The notes beneath the pieces are model-generated. The model was not told where the DNA came from. It did not search any database and saw only the letters and a list, made by a program, of their open reading frames with translations. DNA of 64,000 bases from an uncultured Clostridia bacterium (GTDB taxonomy: Bacteria; Bacillota; Clostridia; Oscillospirales; Acutalibacteraceae), in the NCBI GenBank assembly GCA_947166625.1, contig CAMVEX010000001.1:1-64000 (forward strand), written 5' to 3'. Shown one piece after another: positions 50,844 to 58,506 of the stretch. Numbering within the stretch: position 1 is the first letter of the stretch; each line of letters begins with the position of its first letter. A program made the position numbers and the translations under genes.

Positions 50844-52262
50844 TCAAAATCTGAAATCCCTGTCGCCGTTTTCAATTTTGACGAGTCTTTCTCTGACAAT
50901 CTCTCTGACCTTTTCTTTGGGGATATTGCCGATTTCTTTCTCGATCATCGCTTCACCGAGGCGCCTGGTATCCTCGCTCGCATAGTCGATGAGGAATTCT
51001 TTTAAGGTCATAAGAGCATTCGGATGGCAGCAATTCTGGATCTGGCCCGATTTACACAGCGACATAAAGCGGTCGCCCGTCCTGCCCTCACGGTAGCAGG
51101 CGGTGCAAAACGAGGGTATATAATCCTCTCTCATAAGCCAGTTGACCACTTCATCGAGAGTTCTGTTATCCGAAACATCAAACTGCTCTGTATCGTGAGG
51201 TCTCTCGGCTTCGGCATAGCCGCCGACGGAAGTTCTTGACCCGCCGCTTATCTGACTGACACCGAGGCGGATAATCTTTGCCCTGACCTCGGGGGTTTCT
51301 CTTGTGGAGATGATCATCCCGGTATAGGGCACTGCGATACGGATGCAGGCGGCGATTTTGCAAAACATTTCATCGGAGAGAGAATTATCGAATTCATCGG
51401 GATCTATATCATCGGCGGGCTTTACTCTCGGAACGCTGATGGTATGAGGACCCACTCCGTGAACTGCCTCGAGATGCTCCGCGTGCATAAGCAGACCTGC
51501 AAACTCATATTTATAATTATCAAGACCGAAAAGAACTCCGCAGCCGACATCGTCGATACCGCCCTGCATGGCTCTGTCCATAGCCTCGGTATGATAATCA
51601 TAATCATGCTTGGGACCTGTCGGATGAAGGATCTCATAATTCTTTTTATTATAGGTTTCCTGGAAGAGGATATAGGTGCCGATACCCGCATCTTTGAGCT
51701 TTGCATAATTCTCAACGGTGGTCGCGGCGATATTGACATTCACCCTTCTGATAGCGCCGTTTTTATGCTTTATCGAATAAATGGTTTTGATACATTCTAG
51801 GATATACTCGATGGGATTGTTGACGGGGTCTTCGCCCGCTTCGATGGCGAGGCGCTTATGGCCCATATCCTGAAGGGCGATAACTTCCTTCGCGACCTCT
51901 TCCTGAGTGAGTTTTTTCCTCGGAATATGCTTGTTTTTAAGATGATAAGGGCAGTAAAGACATCCGTTCACGCAGTAATTCGAGAGATAGAGCGGCGCGA
52001 AAAGCACGATCCTGTTGCCGTAAAAATCTTTTTTGATCTGCTCGGCGAGATCGTAGATCTCATTGACCTTCTCTTCATCCTCGCAGGCGAGGAGGACGCT
52101 TGCCTCTCTGTGGGAAAGACCCTTGCGCTTTTTGGCTTTTTCGAGGATCTCATCAATAAGAGAAAGATTGTTTTTGTTTTCCTCTGCATATTGCAGAGTT
52201 TCGAGGATCTCACCGTCATTGATAAACTCCTCGGCCTTCATTGATTTTACATTATATTCCAT
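50844..52262 (-). CDS. hydG: [FeFe] hydrogenase maturase HydG
   Basis: Radical SAM enzyme that cleaves tyrosine to supply the CO and cyanide ligands of the H-cluster. The 472-residue protein has the SAM cluster motif CVNGCLYC near residue 91 and the C-terminal auxiliary-cluster motif CTACYREGRTGDRFMSLC. The ATG at 52262, with GAGGTG six bases upstream, is preferred to an in-frame GTG that overlaps this ribosome-binding site. The start overlaps the hydE end. Confidence 0.96.
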   Translation of the reverse strand: MEYNVKSMKAEEFINDGEILETLQYAEENKNNLSLIDEILEKAKKRKGLSHREASVLLACEDEEKVNEIYDLAEQIKKDFYGNRIVLFAPLYLSNYCVNGCLYCPYHLKNKHIPRKKLTQEEVAKEVIALQDMGHKRLAIEAGEDPVNNPIEYILECIKTIYSIKHKNGAIRRVNVNIAATTVENYAKLKDAGIGTYILFQETYNKKNYEILHPTGPKHDYDYHTEAMDRAMQGGIDDVGCGVLFGLDNYKYEFAGLLMHAEHLEAVHGVGPHTISVPRVKPADDIDPDEFDNSLSDEMFCKIAACIRIAVPYTGMIISTRETPEVRAKIIRLGVSQISGGSRTSVGGYAEAERPHDTEQFDVSDNRTLDEVVNWLMREDYIPSFCTACYREGRTGDRFMSLCKSGQIQNCCHPNALMTLKEFLIDYASEDTRRLGEAMIEKEIGNIPKEKVREIVRERLVKIENGDRDFRF

Positions 52263-53292
52263 TATAATCACCTCTTGCCGTGACTATCTCACAGCCTGTT
52301 TTTTTGACACGCTGCGCAAGGCAGTTTATACACGCCGCCGCTTCGTCACCGGTACAAATTTTATTATCATAAAGCATATATTTTTTTCTCACACCTGCGG
52401 GAGAAAGATTCGGCATAAGGACATTGGCGCCCGCAAGTATCCCCTTCTCTCTGCCTGTTGGATCCGCCGTACCCAAAGCCGTGGTAGCCGGGAGCAGCAC
52501 ACGCGGCAGAGTGAGCCGGATAAGAGAGAGCAAAAATACGGTCAGCTCCGCGCTTCCCGCAGGGAAAGACGCGAACGGGGTATCCTTATGAGGGATAAAC
52601 GGGCCGATCCCGACCATCTCGGGATCGAGCTCTCTGAGGAAAACAAACTCATCGGCAAGATTTCTCTGAGTCTGATAAGGCGAGCCGACCATGAATCCGG
52701 CGCCCGTCTGATAGCCGAGCTCTTTGAGCTCTTTGAGGCAGCGGACTCTGTTTTCAAAGCTCATATTATCGGGATGAAGCCTGCCGTAATGCTCCGCAGA
52801 GCAGGTTTCGTGACGCAGAAGGTATCTGTCAGCCCCTGCCGCTTTGAGAGCGGCATAGCTCTCGCGGCTCCTCTCGCCGAGGGAGAGAGTGACGGCGCAA
52901 TCGGGATGAGAAGATTTTATCCTCGTTATCACATCCGTAAGGACGTCGTCGGTATAATAAGCATCCTCGCCGCCCTGAAGAACGAAAGTCCTGAACCCGA
53001 GCGAATAGCCGCTGTCTGCGCAGGCGACGATTTCATCGGGAGCGAGCCTGTATCTCTGAGCAAGGGAATTCGACGCCCTTATGCCGCAGTAAAAGCAGTT
53101 GTTTTTGCAATGATTTGAAATCTCGATAAGCCCGCGTATGAATATCTTATTCCCGTAGTATTTCTGCCTTACGGCACGGGCCTTCTCAGCGGCATAATCG
53201 CGTATTTCATCCCTCGACCCGATAAGGCCGAGATATTCGTCGGATGTAAGCGGCTCACCGGAAGCGAGCCTGTCGATAAGCTCCTTATACAT
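52252..53292 (-). CDS. hydE: [FeFe] hydrogenase maturase HydE
   Basis: Radical SAM enzyme acting in synthesis of the dithiolate bridge of the H-cluster. The 346-residue protein has CKNNCFYC (cluster motif) near residue 52, followed by GGEDAYY and the LLRHETCS region typical of HydE. ATG 53292 overlaps the TM1266 gene by eight bases, so translation is probably coupled; its ribosome-binding site (AAAGGCAG) is weak and distant. Confidence 0.94.
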   Translation of the reverse strand: MYKELIDRLASGEPLTSDEYLGLIGSRDEIRDYAAEKARAVRQKYYGNKIFIRGLIEISNHCKNNCFYCGIRASNSLAQRYRLAPDEIVACADSGYSLGFRTFVLQGGEDAYYTDDVLTDVITRIKSSHPDCAVTLSLGERSRESYAALKAAGADRYLLRHETCSAEHYGRLHPDNMSFENRVRCLKELKELGYQTGAGFMVGSPYQTQRNLADEFVFLRELDPEMVGIGPFIPHKDTPFASFPAGSAELTVFLLSLIRLTLPRVLLPATTALGTADPTGREKGILAGANVLMPNLSPAGVRKKYMLYDNKICTGDEAAACINCLAQRVKKTGCEIVTARGDYNGI

Positions 53293-53530
53293 TTGAAATG
53301 GCTGCCTTTGACGATACGCCGTCAAGCTTGCCGATCTTACCGCAGAGGGAGTTTATGGTGTTGAGCTGAGCGTCAATGACTATGGTGATACAGTTTATAT
53401 CCTTTGCTTTGTAAGGGATTCCCATTCTGCCGATGATATGATCTCCGTATTCGGAGAGGATTTCGTTGAGAGCGGTCACGCTTTCGAGATTTTCGACAAT
53501 AATTCCGATAACAGCAACTTTGGTTTCCAT
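53285..53530 (-). CDS. TM1266-family iron-only hydrogenase system regulator
   Basis: An 81-residue ferredoxin-fold protein of the TM1266 family, found beside [FeFe] hydrogenase maturation genes and thought to be a small regulator, related to ACT/NikR-type ligand-binding folds. Sequence: VAVIGIIVENLESV start and IGRMGIPYKAKDINCITIVID. It is the first gene of the TM1266–hydE–hydG–hydF–HAD operon. GGAGG before its ATG directly abuts a terminator T-run. Confidence 0.88.
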   Translation of the reverse strand: METKVAVIGIIVENLESVTALNEILSEYGDHIIGRMGIPYKAKDINCITIVIDAQLNTINSLCGKIGKLDGVSSKAAISNV

Positions 53531-53541
53531 TTTTTACCTCC

Positions 53542-53569
53542 AAAAAAAATATACGCCCCTGAGGGCGTA
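53542..53569 (-). terminator. Terminator-like hairpin in the maturase operon leader
   Basis: Minus strand: stem TACGCCC / GGGCGTA (7 bases, 4-base loop) followed by TATTTTTTTT, ending exactly where the GGAGG of the first gene begins. No minus-strand gene lies upstream, so it should act as a conditional attenuator. Confidence 0.8.
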
Positions 53570-53640
53570 CAGATAACAAATAAGACGCTTAGGGTCAGAA
53601 ATCTCTTTCCTTCAGGTGGCTCAATTTTACCATTTCAGAC
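53570..53640 (-). ncRNA. Candidate regulatory leader of the maturase operon
   Basis: On the minus strand GTCTGAAAT (53632-53640) can pair with ATTTCTGAC (53594-53602), giving a 9-base stem with one mismatch that encloses about 30 bases including CCACCTGAAGG. A weak extended -10 (TGTTGTAAT) just upstream would place the transcript start at the stem's 5' arm. The stem precedes the terminator. I matched it to no riboswitch class I know. Confidence 0.4.
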
Positions 53641-53788
53641 TTAAAATTACAACATACATTTTCACCCGAATGCACAAATCAAAGCAGTTTGGCGAATCCA
53701 TTTATCAACTTAAGGTTTAGTTAAAATGCACAGTTTTGAATACGAAATTTGATTGATTTATTCCATAACGTAAAAAATCAAAAATCTC

Positions 53789-53817
53789 TTTATTTTTGTA
53801 TTATAGTATGATATGAT
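53789..53817 (+). promoter_or_regulatory. Promoter of the hydrogenase structural operon
   Basis: -35 TTTATT (53789-53794), 17-base spacer, extended -10 TGATATGAT (hexamer at 53812-53817). The leader is about 55 bases, with a small hairpin. Confidence 0.55.
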
Positions 53818-53880
53818 GTCATTTGGTAAAAAGCGGATTTACCGCAATATCAGAAGGATTAACTTAAGGGAGTGTATTCA

Positions 53881-54375
53881 ATGCAAAAGAAAATCAGCAG
53901 TATTCCTTTTAAGGGTACACCTGAGCAGGAAGCAAAGCTCAAAGCGTTTATCGAAGAAAACAAGAGCGACAAGAGCCGCCTTATGGCAGTAATGCAGGAG
54001 GCGCAGGAAATCTACGGCTACCTTCCCATGGAGGTTCAGCAGATGATCGCCGACGGAATGGATGTTCCGCTCGAGAAGGTTTTCGGCGTTGCGACATTTT
54101 ACGCACAGTTTGCCCTTTCACCCAAGGGCGAATACAATATTTCCGTCTGCCTCGGCACCGCCTGCTATGTCAAGGGGGCTCAGGCTATACTCGACAAAAT
54201 ATCGGACGAGCTTAAAATCGGCGTTGACGAATGCACGCCCGACGGAAAGTTTTCACTTGAAGCCTGCCGCTGCATAGGCGCCTGCGGTCTCGGCCCGGTA
54301 ATGATGATAAACGACGAAGTATTCGGCAAGCTCACACCGGACGCTATCCCCGGCATACTCGCAAAATTCAAATAA
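53881..54375 (+). CDS. hydC: NuoE-like subunit of NADH-linked [FeFe] hydrogenase
   Basis: A 164-residue thioredoxin-like [2Fe-2S] protein. It starts with a helical domain (SRLMAVMQEAQEIYGYLP) and has four cluster Cys: two in VCLGTACYVKGA and two in CRCIGACGLGP. This is the small subunit of trimeric, typically electron-bifurcating HydABC. The ATG at 53881 has AAGGGAG upstream. It opens a ten-gene operon, but its HydB and HydA partners come only after seven intervening genes. Placement first in the operon is unusual but not unknown. Confidence 0.92.
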   Translation: MQKKISSIPFKGTPEQEAKLKAFIEENKSDKSRLMAVMQEAQEIYGYLPMEVQQMIADGMDVPLEKVFGVATFYAQFALSPKGEYNISVCLGTACYVKGAQAILDKISDELKIGVDECTPDGKFSLEACRCIGACGLGPVMMINDEVFGKLTPDAIPGILAKFK

Positions 54376-54403
54376 GCAACACCGGATCATTAAGGGGAAT
54401 CTT

Positions 54404-54757
54404 ATGAAAGTAAAAGATTTGAAGGAGCTTCTTGACGCAGAGGTTTTTTGCTGCGAGGATAATCTCGAGCGTCAGGTGGATTCCGCGTGCGGCTGCGATC
54501 TTATGAGCGATGTGCTCGCCTATGTAAAGGATCAGGGCGCGCTGCTCACGGGGCTTGTAAACCCTCAGGTAGTGAGGACAGCCGTGATGATGGATATGAT
54601 TTGTATAGTTTTTGTCCGCTCAAAGGAGCCGACGGAAGATATAGTTGCCCTCGCAAGAGATAACGGCATAGTCGTGCTCAACACATCAAAGAGATTATAT
54701 GAGGCCTGCGGCATTCTCTACTCCAACGGTCTCACCGGAAAGGCGACCAAATCTTGA
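54404..54757 (+). CDS. DRTGG-domain protein (first of two)
   Basis: A 117-residue protein of the DRTGG/HPr kinase N-terminal-like fold, found beside [FeFe] hydrogenase genes in clostridia. Typical stretch: GCDLMSDVLAYVKDQGALLTG near residue 30. The domain is thought to bind a ligand, but the role is unknown. It shares TTGA with the next gene's start, so translation is coupled. A second, divergent copy lies at 56.5 kb. Confidence 0.78.
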   Translation: MKVKDLKELLDAEVFCCEDNLERQVDSACGCDLMSDVLAYVKDQGALLTGLVNPQVVRTAVMMDMICIVFVRSKEPTEDIVALARDNGIVVLNTSKRLYEACGILYSNGLTGKATKS

Positions 54758-55179
54758 GCGAGCCGCTCGTATTCCATTTTGATATAGACGGAGAGGATTT
54801 TATCTCCGCCGGTCAGGCATCTATACAAATCAAAAAGAATCTAAGAAGACTCGGCCTTTCTCCCGAAACCATACGCCGCGTTTCGATAGCGATGTATGAG
54901 GGAGAGATCAATATGGTAATCCACGCCAAGGGCGGCGAAGCCGACGTAAAGGTGTATGAGGATCGTATTGAAATAATTCTCGCAGACAAAGGTCCCGGAA
55001 TCAAAAATATCGACGAAGCCATGCAGGAGGGCTTTTCGACAGCCTCCGACACGATAAGAAGCCTCGGCTTCGGCGCGGGAATGGGGCTTCCCAATATGAA
55101 GCGCTATTCAGATTCCATGGATATTGACACCACCGTGGGCGTGGGCACCACAGTCACGATGGTAATAAAAATTCAATAA
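54754..55179 (+). CDS. Anti-sigma-factor-like ATP-binding protein
   Basis: A 141-residue GHKL ATPase of the RsbT/SpoIIAB type (serine kinase-like). N-box region AMYEGEINMVIHAKG, ADKGPGI (G1) and GFGAGMGLPNMKRY (G2) are present. It has no sensor or phosphoacceptor domain. Start is TTG overlapping the previous stop. Next to H-cluster proteins it may report redox or hydrogen state; that is inference. Confidence 0.82.
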   Translation: MSEPLVFHFDIDGEDFISAGQASIQIKKNLRRLGLSPETIRRVSIAMYEGEINMVIHAKGGEADVKVYEDRIEIILADKGPGIKNIDEAMQEGFSTASDTIRSLGFGAGMGLPNMKRYSDSMDIDTTVGVGTTVTMVIKIQ

Positions 55180-55190
55180 GTAGTGATTAT

Positions 55191-56441
55191 ATGAACGAAT
55201 ATCAGCATTCGGTTTTACTGGATGTCAACAAATGCACGGGCTGCACCACCTGCCTGAAGCACTGCCCCACCGAGGCGATACGCATCAAAGACGGGCACGC
55301 GGTGATCAACGACAGCAGATGTATCGACTGCGGCGAATGCATAAGAAACTGCCCGCATCAGGCGAAAAAGGCGGTTTCATCCAAGCTCGAAGCCATGGAG
55401 AGATTCAAATATAAGATCGCTCTCCCCGCTCCGACGCTCTACGGCCAGTTTGACAATCTCGATGATATCGACTATGTGCTTGACGGTCTGATCAAGATCG
55501 GCTTCGATGAGGTATTTGAGGTATCAAAAGCCGCAGAGCTCGTTTCAGCCTACACAAGGCTTTATCTCAAAACCGAGGGCATCAAAAAGCCCGTGATCAG
55601 CTCCGCCTGCCCCGTTATCGTAAGGCTGATAGGTCTTCGCTTCCCGTCCCTCTCGGGGAATATCATTCACATGCTTCCGCCCATGGAGGTGGCGGCTTCT
55701 CTCGCAAGAGAGAGAGCTCTTAAAAATCATCCTGAGCTGAAGCCGGAGGATATCGGGGTATGCTTTATCTCCCCCTGCCCCGCAAAGGTAAGCTATGTTA
55801 AAAACGGCTTTGCGGATTATAAGAGCAAGGTGGATGAGGTGGTTTCGATAAGCGATGTTTACTTCCGCCTTATCAACGAAATGTCACACGGGAGCGATAT
55901 AGCGAGCCTTTGCGAAAGCGGGATCATCGGCATCGGCTGGGCGGGCTCCGGCGGAGAAGCCAGCGCAATATTCAACGAGAAATATCTCGCCGCCGACGGC
56001 ATAGAAAACGTAAACAGAGTGCTCGATCAGGTTGAAAACGGAAACATACCGTCCCTTGAATTCATAGAGCTGAACGCCTGCCCCGGCGGGTGCGTCGGCG
56101 GAGTGATGACGATGCAAAATCCGTTTATCGCGAAAGCGAGGCTTCAGGCTCTGCGCCACGGTCTCCCCGTTTCGCGCAACAACCTGAGCAAAGACGAATC
56201 CAGATATATACCGGAAAATTATTTATTCAACGAAATACCCGAATACGCCCCTATCTCAAGATTATCCGACAGCATAGCGGAATCAATGAGGATGATGGCG
56301 GATATACAGAAATACAGAGAATCACTGCCCGGTATCGACTGCGGAGCCTGCGGCGCTCCGAACTGCAGGGCGTTTGCCGAGGATGTGGTAAGAGGCACCT
56401 CATGCATTGAGGGATGCCCGATAAAACAGGCGAAAGAATAA
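55191..56441 (+). CDS. Putative sensory [FeFe] hydrogenase (HydS-like)
   Basis: A 416-residue iron-sulfur protein. The N terminus has two [4Fe-4S] motifs (CTGCTTCLKHC and CIDCGECIRNC), then an H-cluster domain with altered loops: L1 SSACP, L2 SPCPAK, L3 NACPGGC. The four ligand Cys (140, 196, 297, 301) are kept, but the proton-transfer Cys is Ala139. A C-terminal [4Fe-4S] domain (CGACGAPNC...CIEGC, 384-409) replaces the usual tail. These are marks of the putative hydrogen-sensing HydS group; the Ala is known from Thermoanaerobacter HydS. No PAS domain is present. It is a candidate sensor rather than a main hydrogen-producing enzyme. Confidence 0.85.
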   Translation: MNEYQHSVLLDVNKCTGCTTCLKHCPTEAIRIKDGHAVINDSRCIDCGECIRNCPHQAKKAVSSKLEAMERFKYKIALPAPTLYGQFDNLDDIDYVLDGLIKIGFDEVFEVSKAAELVSAYTRLYLKTEGIKKPVISSACPVIVRLIGLRFPSLSGNIIHMLPPMEVAASLARERALKNHPELKPEDIGVCFISPCPAKVSYVKNGFADYKSKVDEVVSISDVYFRLINEMSHGSDIASLCESGIIGIGWAGSGGEASAIFNEKYLAADGIENVNRVLDQVENGNIPSLEFIELNACPGGCVGGVMTMQNPFIAKARLQALRHGLPVSRNNLSKDESRYIPENYLFNEIPEYAPISRLSDSIAESMRMMADIQKYRESLPGIDCGACGAPNCRAFAEDVVRGTSCIEGCPIKQAKE

Positions 56442-56459
56442 ACCGAAAGGAGAAGCGGC

Positions 56460-56786
56460 ATGACAGTAACGGAATTATGCGAAAGCTGCGGCTTTGAGGC
56501 CGTTTGCCTGCCGGAGCCCGACAGAACTGTGAGCGGAGCCTACATAGGCGACCTGCTGAGCTGGGTGATGGGCAGGGCAAGCAGCGACAACGCGTGGATA
56601 ACGATCATGTCCAATATAAATGTCGCCGCCGTGGCTTCTCTTTCGGATGTCGCCTGCGTCATACTTGCGGAGGGCGTAAAACTCGATGAAGATATATTCG
56701 CGACTGCTTCTCAAAAGGGCATAAATGTGATCTCCTCCCCTCTCCCCGCGTTTGAAACCGCGCTCGCGATCGGCGGTAAGGTCTGA
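56460..56786 (+). CDS. DRTGG-domain protein (second)
   Basis: A 108-residue protein similar in length and layout to the DRTGG protein upstream; GAYIGDLLSWVMGRA matches the GCDLMSDVLAYV region of the first. It begins 18 bases after the HydS-like gene and overlaps the PHP gene by one base (TGATG). Function unknown. The pair suggests a duplicated ligand-binding module around the HydS-like protein. Confidence 0.75.
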   Translation: MTVTELCESCGFEAVCLPEPDRTVSGAYIGDLLSWVMGRASSDNAWITIMSNINVAAVASLSDVACVILAEGVKLDEDIFATASQKGINVISSPLPAFETALAIGGKV

Positions 56787-57520
56787 TGAACAGATACTAT
56801 TACGATCTGCATATCCACTCATGCCTTTCGCCCTGCGCCGACGATGACAACACTCCCAACAACATAGCGGGTATGGCGTCACTCTGCGCTCTTGACATAA
56901 TCGCGCTGACAGACCACAACTCCTGCAAAAACTGCCCGGCATTCTTTGAGGCGGCGAAGCGTTACGGGATTATTCCCGTGGCCGGCATGGAGCTGACAAC
57001 AAGCGAGGATATACACGTTATCTGCCTGTTTGAAAATCTTGAAGACGCGATGAGATTCGACGAGGAGATCGGAAGGCACAGGATACCGGTCAAAAACAGA
57101 CCCGATATATTCGGAAATCAGCTGATCCTTGACTCGGAGGACAATGTAACCGGAATCGAGGAAAACTATCTCACAAACGCGACGGATATTTCGCTTGAGG
57201 AAGCGCCCGAAACAGTTAATTCATTCGGCGGTATATGCTACCCCGCTCACATCGACAGGCCGTCAAACGGCATCATCGCAACTCTCGGCACCTTTCCCGA
57301 AACTCCTTATTTCAACATTGTGGAGATAAACCGCAGGGAAGCGAAAGAAGAATATATTTCAAAATATTCTCTTGAGGATAAGCTCGTGATCATCAGCTCT
57401 GACGCACATTATCTGACCGATATGAGAGACAGGGAAAACTATTTTGAGATCGACGATGAGCCCTACAGCGGCGCTCTTGTGAGGCATAATCTGTTTGAGT
57501 TTTTAAGGAACCGTAAATGA
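56786..57520 (+). CDS. PHP-domain metal-dependent phosphoesterase
   Basis: A 244-residue PHP-domain protein with metal ligands in DLHIHSCLSPC, ALTDHNS, GMELTT and SSDAHY. Such domains hydrolyse phosphoesters. This form is a known neighbour of clostridial [FeFe] hydrogenase genes, but its substrate is not established. It overlaps both neighbours, so it belongs to the regulatory block of the operon. Confidence 0.85.
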   Translation: MNRYYYDLHIHSCLSPCADDDNTPNNIAGMASLCALDIIALTDHNSCKNCPAFFEAAKRYGIIPVAGMELTTSEDIHVICLFENLEDAMRFDEEIGRHRIPVKNRPDIFGNQLILDSEDNVTGIEENYLTNATDISLEEAPETVNSFGGICYPAHIDRPSNGIIATLGTFPETPYFNIVEINRREAKEEYISKYSLEDKLVIISSDAHYLTDMRDRENYFEIDDEPYSGALVRHNLFEFLRNRK

Positions 57521-58077
57521 AAGAGCTTTCACTTAATATACTCGATATCACCGAAAATTCGGTAAAGGCGGGAGCCGGTCTCACCGAAATAATTCTCGAA
57601 GAGACCGATGACAATTTGAAAATAACAATCAGGGATGACGGGTGCGGGATGGATCCCGAAACCGTAAAGGCGGTAACAGATCCTTTTTACACCACAAGGA
57701 CGACCCGAAAGGTCGGAATGGGAGTGCCCTTGCTGAAGCTCGCGGCGGAGCAGACCGGAGGAAGTTTTAAGATTTCATCGGTCAGCGAAAAAGATTCGCC
57801 CGCAGATCACGGGACGGAAGTTACCGCGCAATTCAACAAAAATCATCTTGATTTCACCCCGCTCGGCGATATCGTATCAACGATAACGACTCTGATACAG
57901 GGTCACCCCGACACCGACTTTCTCTATTCTCACACTTACGCAGGCGCATGCGTTTCGCTCGACACAAGAGAGATACGCGAGGTGCTCGAAGGGGTGCCGC
58001 TCGACACTTACGAAGTGATAAAATGGATCGGGGAAAATCTTAACGAACAATATTCGGAAAACTTTCCGGATCAATAA
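57517..58077 (+). CDS. Histidine-kinase-like ATPase
   Basis: A 186-residue GHKL ATP-binding protein: N-box NILDITENSVKAG, G1 DDGCGMD, and G2 RKVGMGVPLLK, followed by a C-terminal segment of about 70 residues. There is no HisKA domain or phospho-accepting His region, so it is not a complete sensor kinase. It starts within the PHP gene end (ATGA). It is different in sequence from the anti-sigma-type ATPase at 54.8 kb. Confidence 0.8.
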   Translation: MKELSLNILDITENSVKAGAGLTEIILEETDDNLKITIRDDGCGMDPETVKAVTDPFYTTRTTRKVGMGVPLLKLAAEQTGGSFKISSVSEKDSPADHGTEVTAQFNKNHLDFTPLGDIVSTITTLIQGHPDTDFLYSHTYAGACVSLDTREIREVLEGVPLDTYEVIKWIGENLNEQYSENFPDQ

Positions 58078-58119
58078 TAATGTTTATAATTTCATGCAAA
58101 TAAAGGAAGGATTGATGTT

Positions 58120-58491
58120 ATGAAATCATTGGCAGAACTTCAGGCAATCAAAGACAGAATGAAAGACAAAGTCGTTCTGCGCGAAGGCACCGGCGATATG
58201 AGAGTTGTCGTCGGCATGGCGACCTGCGGTATAGCGGCAGGCGCACGCCCGGTACTGAACGCTCTTGTCGAAGAGGTCAACAAAGCGGGTCTCAGCGAAA
58301 AGGTCACCGTATCACAGACGGGATGCATCGGCATCTGCCAGTTTGAGCCTGTAGTCGAAGTTTTTGAGGCAGGCAAAGAAAAGGTCACTTACGTAAAAAT
58401 GACTGCCGAAAAAGCAAAAGAGGTAGTTGAAAAGCACCTCAAAGGCGGACGCGTAATTGCCGAATATACACTCAAGGATGAGAATTTATAA
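58120..58491 (+). CDS. Thioredoxin-like [2Fe-2S] ferredoxin
   Basis: A 123-residue [2Fe-2S] protein with Cys in GMATCGIAAGA and two in TGCIGICQF. It is short and separate, resembling the N-terminal domain of the NuoF-like subunit encoded next. Such an extra ferredoxin is common beside HydB in clostridial operons and probably relays electrons to or from the flavin subunit. AAGGAAGG precedes the ATG. Confidence 0.85.
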   Translation: MKSLAELQAIKDRMKDKVVLREGTGDMRVVVGMATCGIAAGARPVLNALVEEVNKAGLSEKVTVSQTGCIGICQFEPVVEVFEAGKEKVTYVKMTAEKAKEVVEKHLKGGRVIAEYTLKDENL

Positions 58492-58506
58492 TTTGGAGGT
58501 TTGGGT

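Larger units (their letters stand above)
53531..53880. other. Divergent intergenic region of the two hydrogenase operons
   Basis: This 350-base A/T-rich gap separates the maturase operon (minus) from the structural operon (plus). It holds the minus-strand leader and terminator hairpin (53542-53640), an imperfect inverted repeat AACTTAA / TTTAGTT at 53707-53722, the plus-strand promoter (53789-53817) and a small leader hairpin GGTAAA / TTTACC at 53825-53843. No gene is seen in it. Confidence 0.7.

Noticed and set aside
52063-53118. A 351-codon + strand open frame opposite hydG and hydE
   Set aside because: It is an antisense shadow of two certain radical SAM genes, and its product has a skewed, Arg/Ser-rich composition with no motif.
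53570-53640. Leader before TM1266 as a T-box, c-di-GMP, THF, fluoride or guanidine riboswitch
   Set aside because: The sequence lacks the conserved core bases of these classes as I know them. It is kept only as an unassigned candidate.
55191-56441. HydS-like protein as the main catalytic hydrogenase
   Set aside because: All three H-cluster loops deviate and the proton-relay Cys is Ala, whereas the hydA product at the operon end has the domains of a NADH-linked production enzyme.
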